Program-made: the position numbers and the translations under genes
Assembly: GCF_029844725.1 (NCBI RefSeq)
Contig: NZ_JAOCKJ010000008.1
Span: 62,001-126,000 of the forward strand
Source of the DNA: Pantoea sp. GD03673
Lineage (GTDB): Bacteria > Pseudomonadota > Gammaproteobacteria > Enterobacterales > Enterobacteriaceae
Direction of reading: 5' to 3'
Length of the DNA stretch: 64,000 nucleotides
Notes under the pieces: generated by a model
Told to the model about the DNA's origin: nothing
What the model saw: only the letters and a program-made list of their open reading frames with translations
Database searches by the model: none
Part shown: in pieces, positions 8,422-18,207 of the stretch
Layout of the letters: each line of letters begins with the position of its first letter
Numbering within the stretch: the first letter of the stretch is position 1

Positions 8422-11400
8422 TCCTTGTCTCCGAACAGATAACGGACATAAAGCTGCGCACTGCTTTCGTTGTAGTCACCAAAGGTGTCATAACCCAGCT
8501 GGCCGCCAATCGTCACATCTTTATTGAGTTTGTAATCAGCACCGGCGTGCAGGTTGTAGCCGACACCGTTTTTGCTGCTGCCAGTGTAATACGCCTCTTT
8601 TACGCTGCCGCTGGCGGCCAGGGATTCCAGCTGTGACTGCAGGCTGGCATCTGCCGGGAAGTACGCGCTTTTATCCTGACTGTAGGTCTGATAACCGGCG
8701 GCACCGCCAATATTAACGTTCAGATCATCAAATTTGCGTGAGAACTCTATCGGGAACGAGACCGACGCATAGTTTTGCGGGCTGAAGTAACCGCCCTGCC
8801 CGTAGCTGAAATAGCTGAGGTTTTTCGAGAAGTCCATCCACGCCAGGCTCATGCCCACTTTCAGCTCGCGGTCGTCGGTGTGGAACGGACGAACATAAGC
8901 CCCGGCCGTTGCCTGCAGGTTGTTGTTGCTGGCGACATTCTCGCCCAGATAACTGTAAGCGCCACCGCCCGCATAGAAGCCCGCATCGCCATTATCGTAG
9001 CTTAACAGGGCGTTCGCGCCGTTCTTTGTGACGCGTCCCCAGCGTTTGCCGCTGGTTTTATCTTCTGCGCCAACGTAGGAGAGCAGGCTGTCAGTGATCG
9101 CGCGACGCTCACCGGTCAGGATCAGCGTCAGGAAGTCGGTGAGTTTCGGTGACCACTGCACCCCACCGACCAGCGTACTGAGATCCTGGCCCAGCGGCGT
9201 GCTGCCGATATCCACTTTGTAGCGGTCGCCCTTCAGTGCCAGATTCAGCTCCACACCCGAGGCAGTCTGCGAATCGGTGGTGGCGCTGGGTACGTCATTT
9301 ACCGTCGCGCCGCCTGCGGCCACCACGTTGCCCTGACTCAGCGCATTGGTGCCAAAACGCCGCCAGGCATCGCCTGCGCCGCTGCCTGCGGTCAGTGAGA
9401 CCGGCGTGGCAGTAAAGTCGAAGCGCGCCTTGTCAAACGGCACGGTAGAGAACGTCAGCGGCGCTCTGGCTTCCGTCAGCTTGCTCAGGCCCGATTCACC
9501 ATCACGCCCGCGCACCTGAACCATGCCCTGACTCCAGGTGCCGGTTTTCTCCTGCAGCGAATCCATCATGGTGTCGACGTCGTGCAGGATCTGTGACTGC
9601 TGAGAAACGGTTTTGCTGCCTGCTGCCGGTTCACCCTGCGTCGTCACATCCGCTGCCACGCCTGCGGGTGCCGCCTGCCACGGCATCACGGTGCCGTAGC
9701 TGGACGGTGAACGTCCCACCGGCGAGGTGTTGCGGTTGATAAACGGATTATCCGCCAGCGCCAGTCCGCCCACGGTCGGCGTGCTGCCAGGCTGCGCACC
9801 CTGCAGGCCAATCAGCTGCCCGCGCGCCGAACGCAGATACGCCATCGCCTGCGCATGTTCGCCATTGGCTTCGGCGACACGCGCCAGCAGCAGCAGGCGA
9901 TCCGGGGTCGGTGTCGTGTTATTGAGTCCGCGACTCAGTTCGTTAGCACGCGGCACATTGTTCTGTGCCAGCGCGACGTTAATCGCCCCGACGCGTGCAT
10001 CCTGCGTCGGCGTATCCTGGGTCATCAGATAGTCATACACCACACCGGCATCCCGGTTCATCTTGCCGTCCTGATAGAGACGGGCCATGGCGAACATCAG
10101 ATCGCGGTTCTGTGGATCCTGTTGCAGCGCCCCAATCAGCTTGTCATAGGCTGCCGCGTACTGACGCTGCTGCCGCAGGCGATCCACTTCGTTAATCAGA
10201 TAGCCGTTACGAATACCGGCCAGCTGCGTCGGGGTACTTCGCGCCTGCAGTTCCGGGTTGCTGAGGAAGCGCTGCGCCTCACTGCTGAGACCGGCCTGAT
10301 TCAGCACCGCCATCTGCGCCGCATAATCGCCCGCATTGCCCTGCACGCCTCGCTGCAGGTTAGTCCGCACCACCGACACCGCGCTGGTGAGGTCGCCCGC
10401 CTGCGCCAGTTTCCGGGCCAGGTTTCCGGCATCCACCGGATTAGCAGGTGGTGTAGCCGTAAGCGCTTTCAGGGTATTGGCGGCGGCGGCCGTCGCGCCC
10501 TGCGCCAGATATTGATCGGCCGTGCTCATCTGCAGGTTGAAATTGACCCGCTGCGCCAGTTCACGCATCGCCGCCGTCCGGGCGTTCGCGGGAATACGCG
10601 ACAGCAAGGCGCTGGCCTGTTGCCAGCCGCCGCTTTCGCTGGCGTTGAGTGCGCCTGCATACAGCTCGCTGATACTGGCCCCGTTGCGCATCACCGGCTG
10701 CATCACGCTGGCCGCCAGCAGCGTGTCGCCCTGCTGACGGTAGAGCCGGGCTAAATCGAGCCGCAGCCAGCCATCGGTAGGATAGCGCTGGATGCCCTGC
10801 TGCAGCGTCGCGATGGCAGCGGCGTTATTCCCGGTCGCCAGCTGACGTTTTGCCTGCTGGCGCAGCGCATCGGCTTCGTTAGCCCGTGGCGTGACGCTCT
10901 GCCGTACGCTCTCCGGCAATGCCCCCAGCAGCGTGTTAGCTTCGGCAGCACGATTCTGCTGACGCAGAACGTAGAACAGCCCCTCTTTGGCGCTGCGGTT
11001 ATCCGCATCGCTTTGCAGAATGGAGCGGTAGAGTTGCTCCGCCTGCTCTGGCTGACTGGTGCGGCGCAGCACGTCGGCACGGAACAGCTTCGCCGCCAGC
11101 CCTTTTTCGCCTTCAGCCTGAACAAGCGGTTCGCTTAAGGTCAGCGCCTGCGCACTGTCTCCGCTTTTCAGCGCCTGCTGCGCGCTGGCCAGCTGAGCAT
11201 AAAAGCGGGCGTCGTCAGCCTGCTGCTGACGCGCTGAACCCTGATCGCCGCCCAGCTGAGCAGACCGCTGCAGATAATCGGCTGCTTCCTGATAACGCCC
11301 GGCACGCTGGGCCACGTAGCCCATCCCCGCTAACGCATCGGCATCCTGTGGATTTGCCCCCAGCACTTTTTCAAAGCTGGTCTGCGCCCCGCCGACGTCA

Positions 11401-12236
11401 CCGCTGTTCAGTGCGCTGAATCCGGCCCCTTTCTCTGCGCCGCCAACGTTTTTACGATAGTAGTCGACGACGGCAGAGTCCTGCGGATGACGCTGCTGCC
11501 AGGTCTGATAGAGCGCCGCATCTGACGGCTGTGGACCCAGCCACAGCAGCGCCTGCCGCAGTGAGCGGTCGGCATCCTGATTACCACTCGCCAGCGAACT
11601 CAGCACCTCAATCCCTTCGCGACGGGTCGATTCCTGATAAGTCAGCGCTTTACCCAGCGCCAGGCGCGCGCCGGTGTCCTGCGGGTGCTGAGCGGCAAAC
11701 TGCCGCAGCGCCTCAACGGCCTGCGGCAGCAGCGTGCGATCGCCCGCCATAGTGAGATAATATTCCGCCGCAACGCTGGGTGGCGGCTCATTGCCGCTGA
11801 AGGTGTTGCGCCAGGTCTGTAACGCCGCCGGAATGTTGCCGCTGCGCGCCTGCTGACGCGCCAGCGAAAGCTGCGCCTGCGGAATGGTCTGCATCTGGCG
11901 TGCATTATCCAGCTCGCTCAGATGCGGATCGCTGGGGGAGACCTGACTCAGACGGGCGCGATACTGCGCTGCGGCAGCCGTGTCGCCACCCTGCTGTGAA
12001 TAGAGCGCCAGCAAATAGAGCGCCTGGGTGTTGCCGGGTTCAACCATCAGCACCTTTTGCAGTGAGGCTTTCGCCAGATCGTCATGCGCTTTCTGATGCC
12101 AGTAAGAGGCCTGATCGAACAGCGCCTGCAATGCCGGATTGGTACTTTCCGCCGCCAGCAGCGGCGGTGACAGGGCCAGCGCACTGCCCAGCAGCAACGC
12201 ATGGCGGATACCGGCACTTAACAGATTTTTTTTCAT
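8418..12236 (-). CDS. bcsC: Cellulose export TPR/outer-membrane porin BcsC
   Basis: A 1272-residue exporter (E. coli 1157). Residues 1-28 form a signal peptide (basic start, then HALLLGSALALSPPLLA). Periplasmic tetratricopeptide repeats occupy roughly residues 35-800, with recurrent A..LY..QGD patterns. The last ~340 residues are the outer-membrane beta-barrel, with alternating strands such as GFYAGGGAYSYLGENV and ending in LYVRYLFGDKE. BcsC takes the glucan chain from the BcsA-BcsB complex across the periplasm and outer membrane. It lies 11 nt after bcsB and overlaps bcsD by 4 nt, which indicates one transcript. Many long open frames on the opposite strand here are shadows of its GC-rich coding sequence. 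Confidence 0.96.
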   Translation of the reverse strand: MKKNLLSAGIRHALLLGSALALSPPLLAAESTNPALQALFDQASYWHQKAHDDLAKASLQKVLMVEPGNTQALYLLALYSQQGGDTAAAAQYRARLSQVSPSDPHLSELDNARQMQTIPQAQLSLARQQARSGNIPAALQTWRNTFSGNEPPPSVAAEYYLTMAGDRTLLPQAVEALRQFAAQHPQDTGARLALGKALTYQESTRREGIEVLSSLASGNQDADRSLRQALLWLGPQPSDAALYQTWQQRHPQDSAVVDYYRKNVGGAEKGAGFSALNSGDVGGAQTSFEKVLGANPQDADALAGMGYVAQRAGRYQEAADYLQRSAQLGGDQGSARQQQADDARFYAQLASAQQALKSGDSAQALTLSEPLVQAEGEKGLAAKLFRADVLRRTSQPEQAEQLYRSILQSDADNRSAKEGLFYVLRQQNRAAEANTLLGALPESVRQSVTPRANEADALRQQAKRQLATGNNAAAIATLQQGIQRYPTDGWLRLDLARLYRQQGDTLLAASVMQPVMRNGASISELYAGALNASESGGWQQASALLSRIPANARTAAMRELAQRVNFNLQMSTADQYLAQGATAAAANTLKALTATPPANPVDAGNLARKLAQAGDLTSAVSVVRTNLQRGVQGNAGDYAAQMAVLNQAGLSSEAQRFLSNPELQARSTPTQLAGIRNGYLINEVDRLRQQRQYAAAYDKLIGALQQDPQNRDLMFAMARLYQDGKMNRDAGVVYDYLMTQDTPTQDARVGAINVALAQNNVPRANELSRGLNNTTPTPDRLLLLARVAEANGEHAQAMAYLRSARGQLIGLQGAQPGSTPTVGGLALADNPFINRNTSPVGRSPSSYGTVMPWQAAPAGVAADVTTQGEPAAGSKTVSQQSQILHDVDTMMDSLQEKTGTWSQGMVQVRGRDGESGLSKLTEARAPLTFSTVPFDKARFDFTATPVSLTAGSGAGDAWRRFGTNALSQGNVVAAGGATVNDVPSATTDSQTASGVELNLALKGDRYKVDIGSTPLGQDLSTLVGGVQWSPKLTDFLTLILTGERRAITDSLLSYVGAEDKTSGKRWGRVTKNGANALLSYDNGDAGFYAGGGAYSYLGENVASNNNLQATAGAYVRPFHTDDRELKVGMSLAWMDFSKNLSYFSYGQGGYFSPQNYASVSFPIEFSRKFDDLNVNIGGAAGYQTYSQDKSAYFPADASLQSQLESLAASGSVKEAYYTGSSKNGVGYNLHAGADYKLNKDVTIGGQLGYDTFGDYNESSAQLYVRYLFGDKE

Positions 12237-12247
12237 TATTGTTGTCC

Positions 12248-15247
12248 TTACTTCGTGCCGGAATCATGGCCCTGCTTTGGATTCAGACGCCGCCAGGCGT
12301 GACGCTTCAGCATCACCCAGGCCGCACTGCCCACCAGCGCAGAGAGCAGCATTGCCGCCACCGCCAGCAGCACGGAGTGCTGGTTGGCATACCACACCAC
12401 CATCATGTACCAGGGCAGTTCCCCGCTAGGGAACTGTGCGCCGACACGGAAACTGCGGATGCCGTTTTCGTCGGTCATAATCGCGGTATCGCCACGCACT
12501 GCGGCGTTAATCTGCGCCGAACGTAAATCGTTGTGCAGTCGTAACAGCTGATCGTCGCTGGTGGCCATCGTCATTACCACCAGCCGGTCACGGTTCCACG
12601 GCGATCGGTAGCTGAGGAAGCCACGCCACGCTTCGTTGGAGGAGAAGTAACGATCGGCATCCAGCTGCTGACGACTCCAGTCGCCGGTCAGCCAGCCGCG
12701 TAATTTTTCCAGTGTATCGGGCTCTTTCACCCCAAAGGTGCTGCCGGTGGCGTCATAGGGTGACGCCGCCAGCATCGCCTGATTAAAGGCGCTGTTGCCC
12801 GTGGTGCTGACCGCCAGCAGATCGCTCTGCTGTATCCGCGCCAGATGGGTGCCGCCAGTGGGCAGACCAAACAGCACCTGATTCTGCGTCAGCGCTACGC
12901 CCGTGGCGGTACCGGCCCGCGCCGCCAGATCCAGCAGCGTTGACAGCTCAGCATCGCTGGGGGATTCCGGCAGCAGCAGCGTGGTCTGGCCAAAGTCAGC
13001 CAGCCGCGAGAACGGGAATGAGGCACCCACAAAGTAAGAGAGATTCGGCAACATGCTGAAGTGGCGGGTATGGCTCAGATCGATCCACGAGTCTTCTTCA
13101 ATCCGGCTCTTGATGTTGTTGTTCAGGAGCACGCCGCAGGGCGCGTCGGCCCGTGGTTTGATATTGAAGTAGAGCGCCAGCTGGTTGTCGCCATAGATCA
13201 GATAGGGTTCGAGATTCAGCTGATACTGCTCCTGACGCGCATCACCGCCTAACCGATGCCAGGCGCTCTCCAGCAGGCCGACTTTGTTAACCGTCAGGTT
13301 GCGCAGGAAAGTGCCGTTGAGCATGACGTTAAGGAACGAGTTGTCCTCATCAATCCAGCTTTCCGACGGGAAGCGGTAGTGCAGATTGACCGGCACCGTT
13401 TTCCCATCCCACAGGAACAGGTCAGGCGCGGCGCGGAAGTTCACGCGCAGCGCATCATGCCAGATGCCGCTGCTGGTCAGACTCTGATCTTTACGCAGCA
13501 GTTCGCTCAGGCGCACCGGCCGGTCAGTGTTAATCCAGCGCGGCGCATCGTAAGGTTTGCGGTCGCTAATGGTCTGCACAGGAACCTGCAGATGGCTCTC
13601 ATCGGTGGTAAATGGTTGCGTCAGCCGGTTCGCCGCCTGACGCAGCTGGTCGTCATTGTTGCCACTGACCAGCAGCAATTTGTAAACCGGGTTATTGGGA
13701 TTATCCATCACCTGCAACATCGGCCCGTTAGTGGCCGGGAACGTCAGCGTGCCGATCCGGTCGCCTGGATGACCAAACAGGATGCCGTTGTTTTCCGGCA
13801 GTTCGCCGCGCACCACCGGGAAACCAATTCCGCGATAATCACTCTGGATGCCGAGCCAGGACGCCACCAGCGCCGCCGCGCTGACCGCATCCGGTGAGAC
13901 GTTACGGGCAAAGCCCACCGTGATGGTGGAGGCCGTCATCCGCTGAGGGTCCAGGAAGGGACGCGGGAAATTGCGCAGGCTGGTGCCGATATTGAGCTGC
14001 TGGCCCTCAAGGTGCAGCGAGGTATTCGGCAGTATGGTGACCTGATACTGCTGTGCGCTCTCTTTCTCACACAGCAACTTGTCCGCATCGTTGATTTTAA
14101 AGCTCAGGTTGTTGTTCGACACCACCATCGCCGCCGGGATATCCAGCTCATAGTCACTGACGTCGCTGTCCGTGGCACCCAGCGGCAGCGTGCCGAGCGG
14201 CTGACCATTCAGCATCAGCTGCAGCGACGTATTACGGGCTGCCAGTGCGGCCGAGACGCGCAGTGTCAGATTAAGTCGCGCATTGGTAATCACTTCATCG
14301 CCGGGCAGAGTAAAGGTGATGCCCGACTGTAGCTGACCGCCGGTCAGCGTGATGCCCCGCGATTGGCCCATCTGGGCGACGGAGATCACGCTGCTGATCG
14401 GCTGATTGATGGCCGCCGTGATCGGCAACTGCGGTTCTGCAACCGGCGCAGTTGTCTGGCCTGGGGCATAGGGCAGCGCACTGGCGGCTGCTTCCAGCGC
14501 GGGATCGGCACTGCTCAGCCCCTGCGGCAGCGGCACCGCAGAGAGCGCGCTGCTGTCCTGTGTCACGGCTCCGTTGTTTATGACTGGCGTGCTGGTCGGG
14601 GCAGATGCTGCCTCACCGGTTACGGATGGCTGCGCCTGTGCTGCCGCGTCACCCGCCGGGGCTGGTACTGATCCCGCGGGCTGAGTCACCGGGGCCGCGA
14701 AAGGCACTGACTGCGTGGCAGACGCCCCACTGCTGACCGGGGCCGTCACCTGCGATGAACCGGCAGAGGATGTGGCGGCGTCATTACCCGGCGTCACAGA
14801 GGGCGTTGCATAAGCCGCACCGCTGGCCGGAGCCTGATTTTCGGCTGGCGCACTGGCAGTGGCATCAGCAGGCTGCGTGGCGGAAGTCGCTTCAGACGGC
14901 ACCGGAGCGGCGCTGTTTACCGGCGCACCGGCAGTGGCATCCGCTGGCTGCGTGGCAGACGCCGCTTCAGACGGCACCGGAGCGGCGCTGTTTACCGGCG
15001 CACTGGCTGCATCAGCTGGCTGTGTGGCAGACGCCGCATCAGACGGCACCGGAGCCGCACTGTTCACCGGCGCACTGGCTGCATCCGCAGGCTGCGTGGC
15101 AGACGCCGCATCAGTCGGCACCGGAGCCGGGCTGTTTACCGGCGCGGCACGGCTGTTATCCACCAGCGGCGTTTCTGCGCCAGCGGGCGTCAGCCATAAC
15201 GCTGCGGTCAGTGAACTGGCCAGCAAAGTTTGCGTCAGGATCTTCAT
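12248..15247 (-). CDS. bcsB: Cellulose synthase regulatory/periplasmic subunit BcsB with long repeat linker
   Basis: BcsB is the periplasmic partner of BcsA, anchored by one C-terminal helix that is required for activity. The protein has 999 residues against ~780 in E. coli. A signal peptide occupies residues 1-24 (cleavage near PAGA-ET). Residues ~25-280 are an Ala/Pro/Ser/Thr-rich low-complexity region with four tandem ~24-residue repeats (36-134). The family domain begins near residue 290 (SSVISVAQMGQSRGITL). The anchor helix is near 950-980 (LLAVAAMLLSALVGSAAWVML) with a basic tail. The ATG overlaps the bcsA stop (ATGA). The linker is the odd feature and could let BcsB span peptidoglycan or bind glycans. 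Confidence 0.94.
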   Translation of the reverse strand: MKILTQTLLASSLTAALWLTPAGAETPLVDNSRAAPVNSPAPVPTDAASATQPADAASAPVNSAAPVPSDAASATQPADAASAPVNSAAPVPSEAASATQPADATAGAPVNSAAPVPSEATSATQPADATASAPAENQAPASGAAYATPSVTPGNDAATSSAGSSQVTAPVSSGASATQSVPFAAPVTQPAGSVPAPAGDAAAQAQPSVTGEAASAPTSTPVINNGAVTQDSSALSAVPLPQGLSSADPALEAAASALPYAPGQTTAPVAEPQLPITAAINQPISSVISVAQMGQSRGITLTGGQLQSGITFTLPGDEVITNARLNLTLRVSAALAARNTSLQLMLNGQPLGTLPLGATDSDVSDYELDIPAAMVVSNNNLSFKINDADKLLCEKESAQQYQVTILPNTSLHLEGQQLNIGTSLRNFPRPFLDPQRMTASTITVGFARNVSPDAVSAAALVASWLGIQSDYRGIGFPVVRGELPENNGILFGHPGDRIGTLTFPATNGPMLQVMDNPNNPVYKLLLVSGNNDDQLRQAANRLTQPFTTDESHLQVPVQTISDRKPYDAPRWINTDRPVRLSELLRKDQSLTSSGIWHDALRVNFRAAPDLFLWDGKTVPVNLHYRFPSESWIDEDNSFLNVMLNGTFLRNLTVNKVGLLESAWHRLGGDARQEQYQLNLEPYLIYGDNQLALYFNIKPRADAPCGVLLNNNIKSRIEEDSWIDLSHTRHFSMLPNLSYFVGASFPFSRLADFGQTTLLLPESPSDAELSTLLDLAARAGTATGVALTQNQVLFGLPTGGTHLARIQQSDLLAVSTTGNSAFNQAMLAASPYDATGSTFGVKEPDTLEKLRGWLTGDWSRQQLDADRYFSSNEAWRGFLSYRSPWNRDRLVVMTMATSDDQLLRLHNDLRSAQINAAVRGDTAIMTDENGIRSFRVGAQFPSGELPWYMMVVWYANQHSVLLAVAAMLLSALVGSAAWVMLKRHAWRRLNPKQGHDSGTK
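14846..15142 (-). repeat. Tandem in-frame repeats in the bcsB linker
   Basis: Four consecutive copies of a 72-78 bp unit encode variations of PVNSAAPVPSDAASATQPAD followed by AASA or ATAGA/ATASA. Copies begin at BcsB residues 36, 60, 84 and about 109. The first two units are 24 residues and the later ones gain one or two, so the array stays in frame. Such an array can expand or contract by slippage or recombination, so copy number may vary between strains. Confidence 0.85.
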
Positions 15248-17355
15248 GCCGCGCCATCCTCTTTCGCCGCCGCGGCAACCGGGTCGACTTTATTACGTTT
15301 ATCGTGGCGGCCCTTCCAGGTCAGCCAGAACAGCTCAAATACGGTACGGATAATGGTGCCCAGTGAAATCAGCGGGTTGTCCTGCTTATACTCCGGCTGG
15401 ATCCAGGCATCTGCACGCGCCAGCACCACACGCACCAGTTCGCGACGACGCGCCAGCGGCATCGCTTCGAAGCGCAGGCGAATGCTCTCATCATCCCCGG
15501 AAATCTTACTGACAGGGATGGTGATCGCGCCGGATTTCAGCAGCAGATCAATCTCTTCGATCTCATCGGTCTCATGACGCCCATCCGGTGCATCGAGTTG
15601 CGCACCGCCCATCGAAAGGTTGCTGGTCTGGGTGCGCGATGAGATACCGCTGGCGTAGTGAATGATCGCCGGAATCTGCACTTCAACACGGATGGTTTTA
15701 CGCACCTGTCGGGTTTCACGTGCCACGGCAATCGCCGCCATCAGGATAATCAGGCTGAAGATGGCCCAGCCGACGTTGAGCGCAATAACGTAAGGATCGA
15801 CGCCAAAATAGTCATGCATTACGGCACGTACCACGCCAGCGACAATCCCGACGCCCAGCAGCAGCGCCACAATCACGTGCGGACGCACGATGTGGAAATC
15901 GAAGAAGCCCTGATCCAGCACGCCGCCTTTGTCGGTCACGTTAAATTTCCCGTGTTTCGGCGAGATCAGCGTCAGGAGGGTCGGGATCACCAGATGGAAG
16001 CACATCACCGTTTCGTAAATCTCACCCCAGAAGGTGTAACGGAAACGGCCATTCATGCGGGAGTTAACATAGAGTGACATCACCAGATGCGGCAGCACGT
16101 AGGCAAAAATCAGCGACGCCGACGAGTGAATAATATTCAGATTAAACAGCAGGTAAGCTAGTGGCGCAGTCAGGAAGGCAACCCGCGGCAGGCCGAACTG
16201 AAAGTGCAGCATGGCGTTGAGGTAGCAAAGGCGCTGCTGCCACTTCAGACCACGGCCAAACAGCGGGTTATCGACGCGGAAAATCTGCGTCATGCCGCGC
16301 GCCCAGCGGGTACGCTGGATGACATGCAGACCGAGACGCTCGGTCGCCAGACCGGCCGCCAGCGGAATCGACAGGAAGGCTGAGCCCCAGCCCAGGCGCT
16401 GCATTTTCAGAGCGGTGTGCGCATCTTCGGTCACGGTCTCAACGGCAAACCCCCCAATCTCTTCAAGCGCCGAACGACGGATCACCGCACAGGAACCACA
16501 GAAGAAGGTGGCGTTCCAGTTGTCGTTACCCTGCTGTACCGGGCCATAAAACAGTGCGCCTTCATTCGGGATGCTGCGCGCCGCACGCAGGTTACGCTCA
16601 AAGGGATCGGGCGAATAGAAGTAGTGCGGCGTCTGCAACAGCGCCAGTTTCGGATCTTTCAGGAAGGGTCCCACCGTCGCCTGCAGGAAGGTGCGGGTCG
16701 CCACATGGTCGCAGTCGAAGATGCAGATCAGCTCACCTTTGGTGATTTTCATCGCATGGTTGAGGTTACCGGCTTTGGCATGTTTGTTGTCGTCGCGGGT
16801 GATGTAACCGACCCCGACATCTGCTGCAAAGCGGGCAAATTCGCTGCGCTTGCCATCATCCAGCAGATAGACTTTGAGCTTGTCACGCGGGTAGTCAATA
16901 CACTGCGCCGCCAGCACGGTGTCGCGCACGACTTCGAGGCTTTCGTTGTAAGACGGCACATAAATATCGACCGTCGGCCACAGGCGGGTATCGTCCGGCA
17001 GCGGTTCAATGGTGCGTTTTAATGGCCAGGTGGTTTGCAGGAAGCCGAGAATTAGGATCAGCCAGACGTAAAGCTCCGCCAGATATAAGCCAATCCCTAA
17101 TATCGCCTCAACTTCGGAATTAAAGTGCAGCGTCTCAGTGGTGCGCCACCAGATATATCGGCTGGACATCAGGGCTGAGAAAATCACCATCACCACGGTT
17201 ATTTTGCGGCTCTTGCTGAAACCCAATAAAAACATCATGCCGATGCTGATCAGACCAAAAATATACTGTTTCTGGCTGTCCATCGGCGTAATGATGATCA
17301 CCGCAGCAACCGGTGCAAGCACCAGCAGCAGCAGGTAAAACCCGATTTTACTCAT
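15244..17355 (-). CDS. bcsA: Cellulose synthase catalytic subunit BcsA, second locus
   Basis: A complete 703-residue cellulose synthase, shorter than the first-locus copy because it lacks that protein's N-terminal extension. Membrane segments lie near residues 5-60 and 85-105. The GT2 domain has DDG (166-168), DCD (214-216), TED (309-311) and QRTRW (347-351), followed by further spans. The C-terminal PilZ domain has RKTIR (552-556) and NLSMGG (579-584), both parts of the c-di-GMP binding signature, so post-translational activation by c-di-GMP is expected. It lies 48 nt after bcsQ and overlaps the bcsB start. All catalytic residues are intact, so both loci could be functional. Confidence 0.97.
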   Translation of the reverse strand: MSKIGFYLLLLVLAPVAAVIIITPMDSQKQYIFGLISIGMMFLLGFSKSRKITVVMVIFSALMSSRYIWWRTTETLHFNSEVEAILGIGLYLAELYVWLILILGFLQTTWPLKRTIEPLPDDTRLWPTVDIYVPSYNESLEVVRDTVLAAQCIDYPRDKLKVYLLDDGKRSEFARFAADVGVGYITRDDNKHAKAGNLNHAMKITKGELICIFDCDHVATRTFLQATVGPFLKDPKLALLQTPHYFYSPDPFERNLRAARSIPNEGALFYGPVQQGNDNWNATFFCGSCAVIRRSALEEIGGFAVETVTEDAHTALKMQRLGWGSAFLSIPLAAGLATERLGLHVIQRTRWARGMTQIFRVDNPLFGRGLKWQQRLCYLNAMLHFQFGLPRVAFLTAPLAYLLFNLNIIHSSASLIFAYVLPHLVMSLYVNSRMNGRFRYTFWGEIYETVMCFHLVIPTLLTLISPKHGKFNVTDKGGVLDQGFFDFHIVRPHVIVALLLGVGIVAGVVRAVMHDYFGVDPYVIALNVGWAIFSLIILMAAIAVARETRQVRKTIRVEVQIPAIIHYASGISSRTQTSNLSMGGAQLDAPDGRHETDEIEEIDLLLKSGAITIPVSKISGDDESIRLRFEAMPLARRRELVRVVLARADAWIQPEYKQDNPLISLGTIIRTVFELFWLTWKGRHDKRNKVDPVAAAAKEDGAA

Positions 17356-17403
17356 GATTCACCCTGAGAAGAGCTGTGTAAGTCAGTCGCTTGTCGCAGC
17401 CGA

Positions 17404-18207
17404 TTAAAAGTGGTTGGTACGGATGGAAGCCTGAACTTCGCCATTACCCACGGTGATATTCAGAATGCTGCTGACCCGTTTCGCGATCAGTTCAATATCA
17501 AATGCCGCTGCCGAGGCAGGGCTGAAATCATAAACAGACTGCTGAGAGGCATTGGCTTCACCCACACTTTCATCACGGTGAACCACGCCCAGTAAATTAT
17601 CGCCCAGGCGCTGCTGCATAAAGGCGGTGACATCGCGGTTAATATTCCGGCGGTTGTCACACTGGTTCAGAATAAAATAGTGACCCTGCTTAGTATTGAG
17701 GGGTTTGCCGATCATCCGGTTCTCTTCAATCTGCGGGAGCAGCGACACAGACGCGGTATCCGCCAGCATCACCACTAAATGCATATCGGCAAGCGCCGTC
17801 ATTGCTTTAAGGGCAGGACCCGGGCCAGGCGGAAAATCGGCCACAATGACCAGGCCAGGGTAGTTGAGTACCGTATCCAGACCGCGCTTAATAAAGTGCG
17901 GATCTTTCATCAGGTTCTCTTCGAACCGTTCGCGCTGCGGCTCGGTGACGTCGCCATAAGGCAGGACAAAGATATTGCCGCCGGTGGTCAGAATCGACTG
18001 ACTCCAGTCCGCCTGCTCTTCTGAGCGTGCGACAAATCCACGGCCATCATGCAGCGGTACGCCAAAGTGAAGACGCAGGGCATTCTGCACATCGAAATCA
18101 ATCGCCAGAACTTTGCTACCGGAACGCGCCAGACTCCAGGCCAGATTCGCCGCCAGCGTGGTTTTTCCCACGCCTCCCTTCGGCGAGCACACACAAACTA
18201 ACGGCAT
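17404..18207 (-). CDS. bcsQ: Cellulose biosynthesis ParA/MinD-like ATPase BcsQ, second locus
   Basis: A 267-residue ParA/MinD-type ATPase with a canonical deviant Walker A, CSPKGGVGKTT at residues 7-17, then VLAIDFDVQN and the Walker B-like VIVADFPPGPGP. Family members form a polar or membrane-associated component that helps site or stabilise the cellulose machine. It overlaps the end of bcsO by 10 nt and precedes bcsA. The protein is clearly different from the shorter BcsQ at 2329-3048, so the loci are not a recent tandem duplication. Confidence 0.93.
   Translation of the reverse strand: MPLVCVCSPKGGVGKTTLAANLAWSLARSGSKVLAIDFDVQNALRLHFGVPLHDGRGFVARSEEQADWSQSILTTGGNIFVLPYGDVTEPQRERFEENLMKDPHFIKRGLDTVLNYPGLVIVADFPPGPGPALKAMTALADMHLVVMLADTASVSLLPQIEENRMIGKPLNTKQGHYFILNQCDNRRNINRDVTAFMQQRLGDNLLGVVHRDESVGEANASQQSVYDFSPASAAAFDIELIAKRVSSILNITVGNGEVQASIRTNHF

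Noticed and set aside
9855..10754. 299-codon plus-strand frame inside bcsC
   Set aside because: Antisense to the TPR region of bcsC, biased composition only, no ribosome site.
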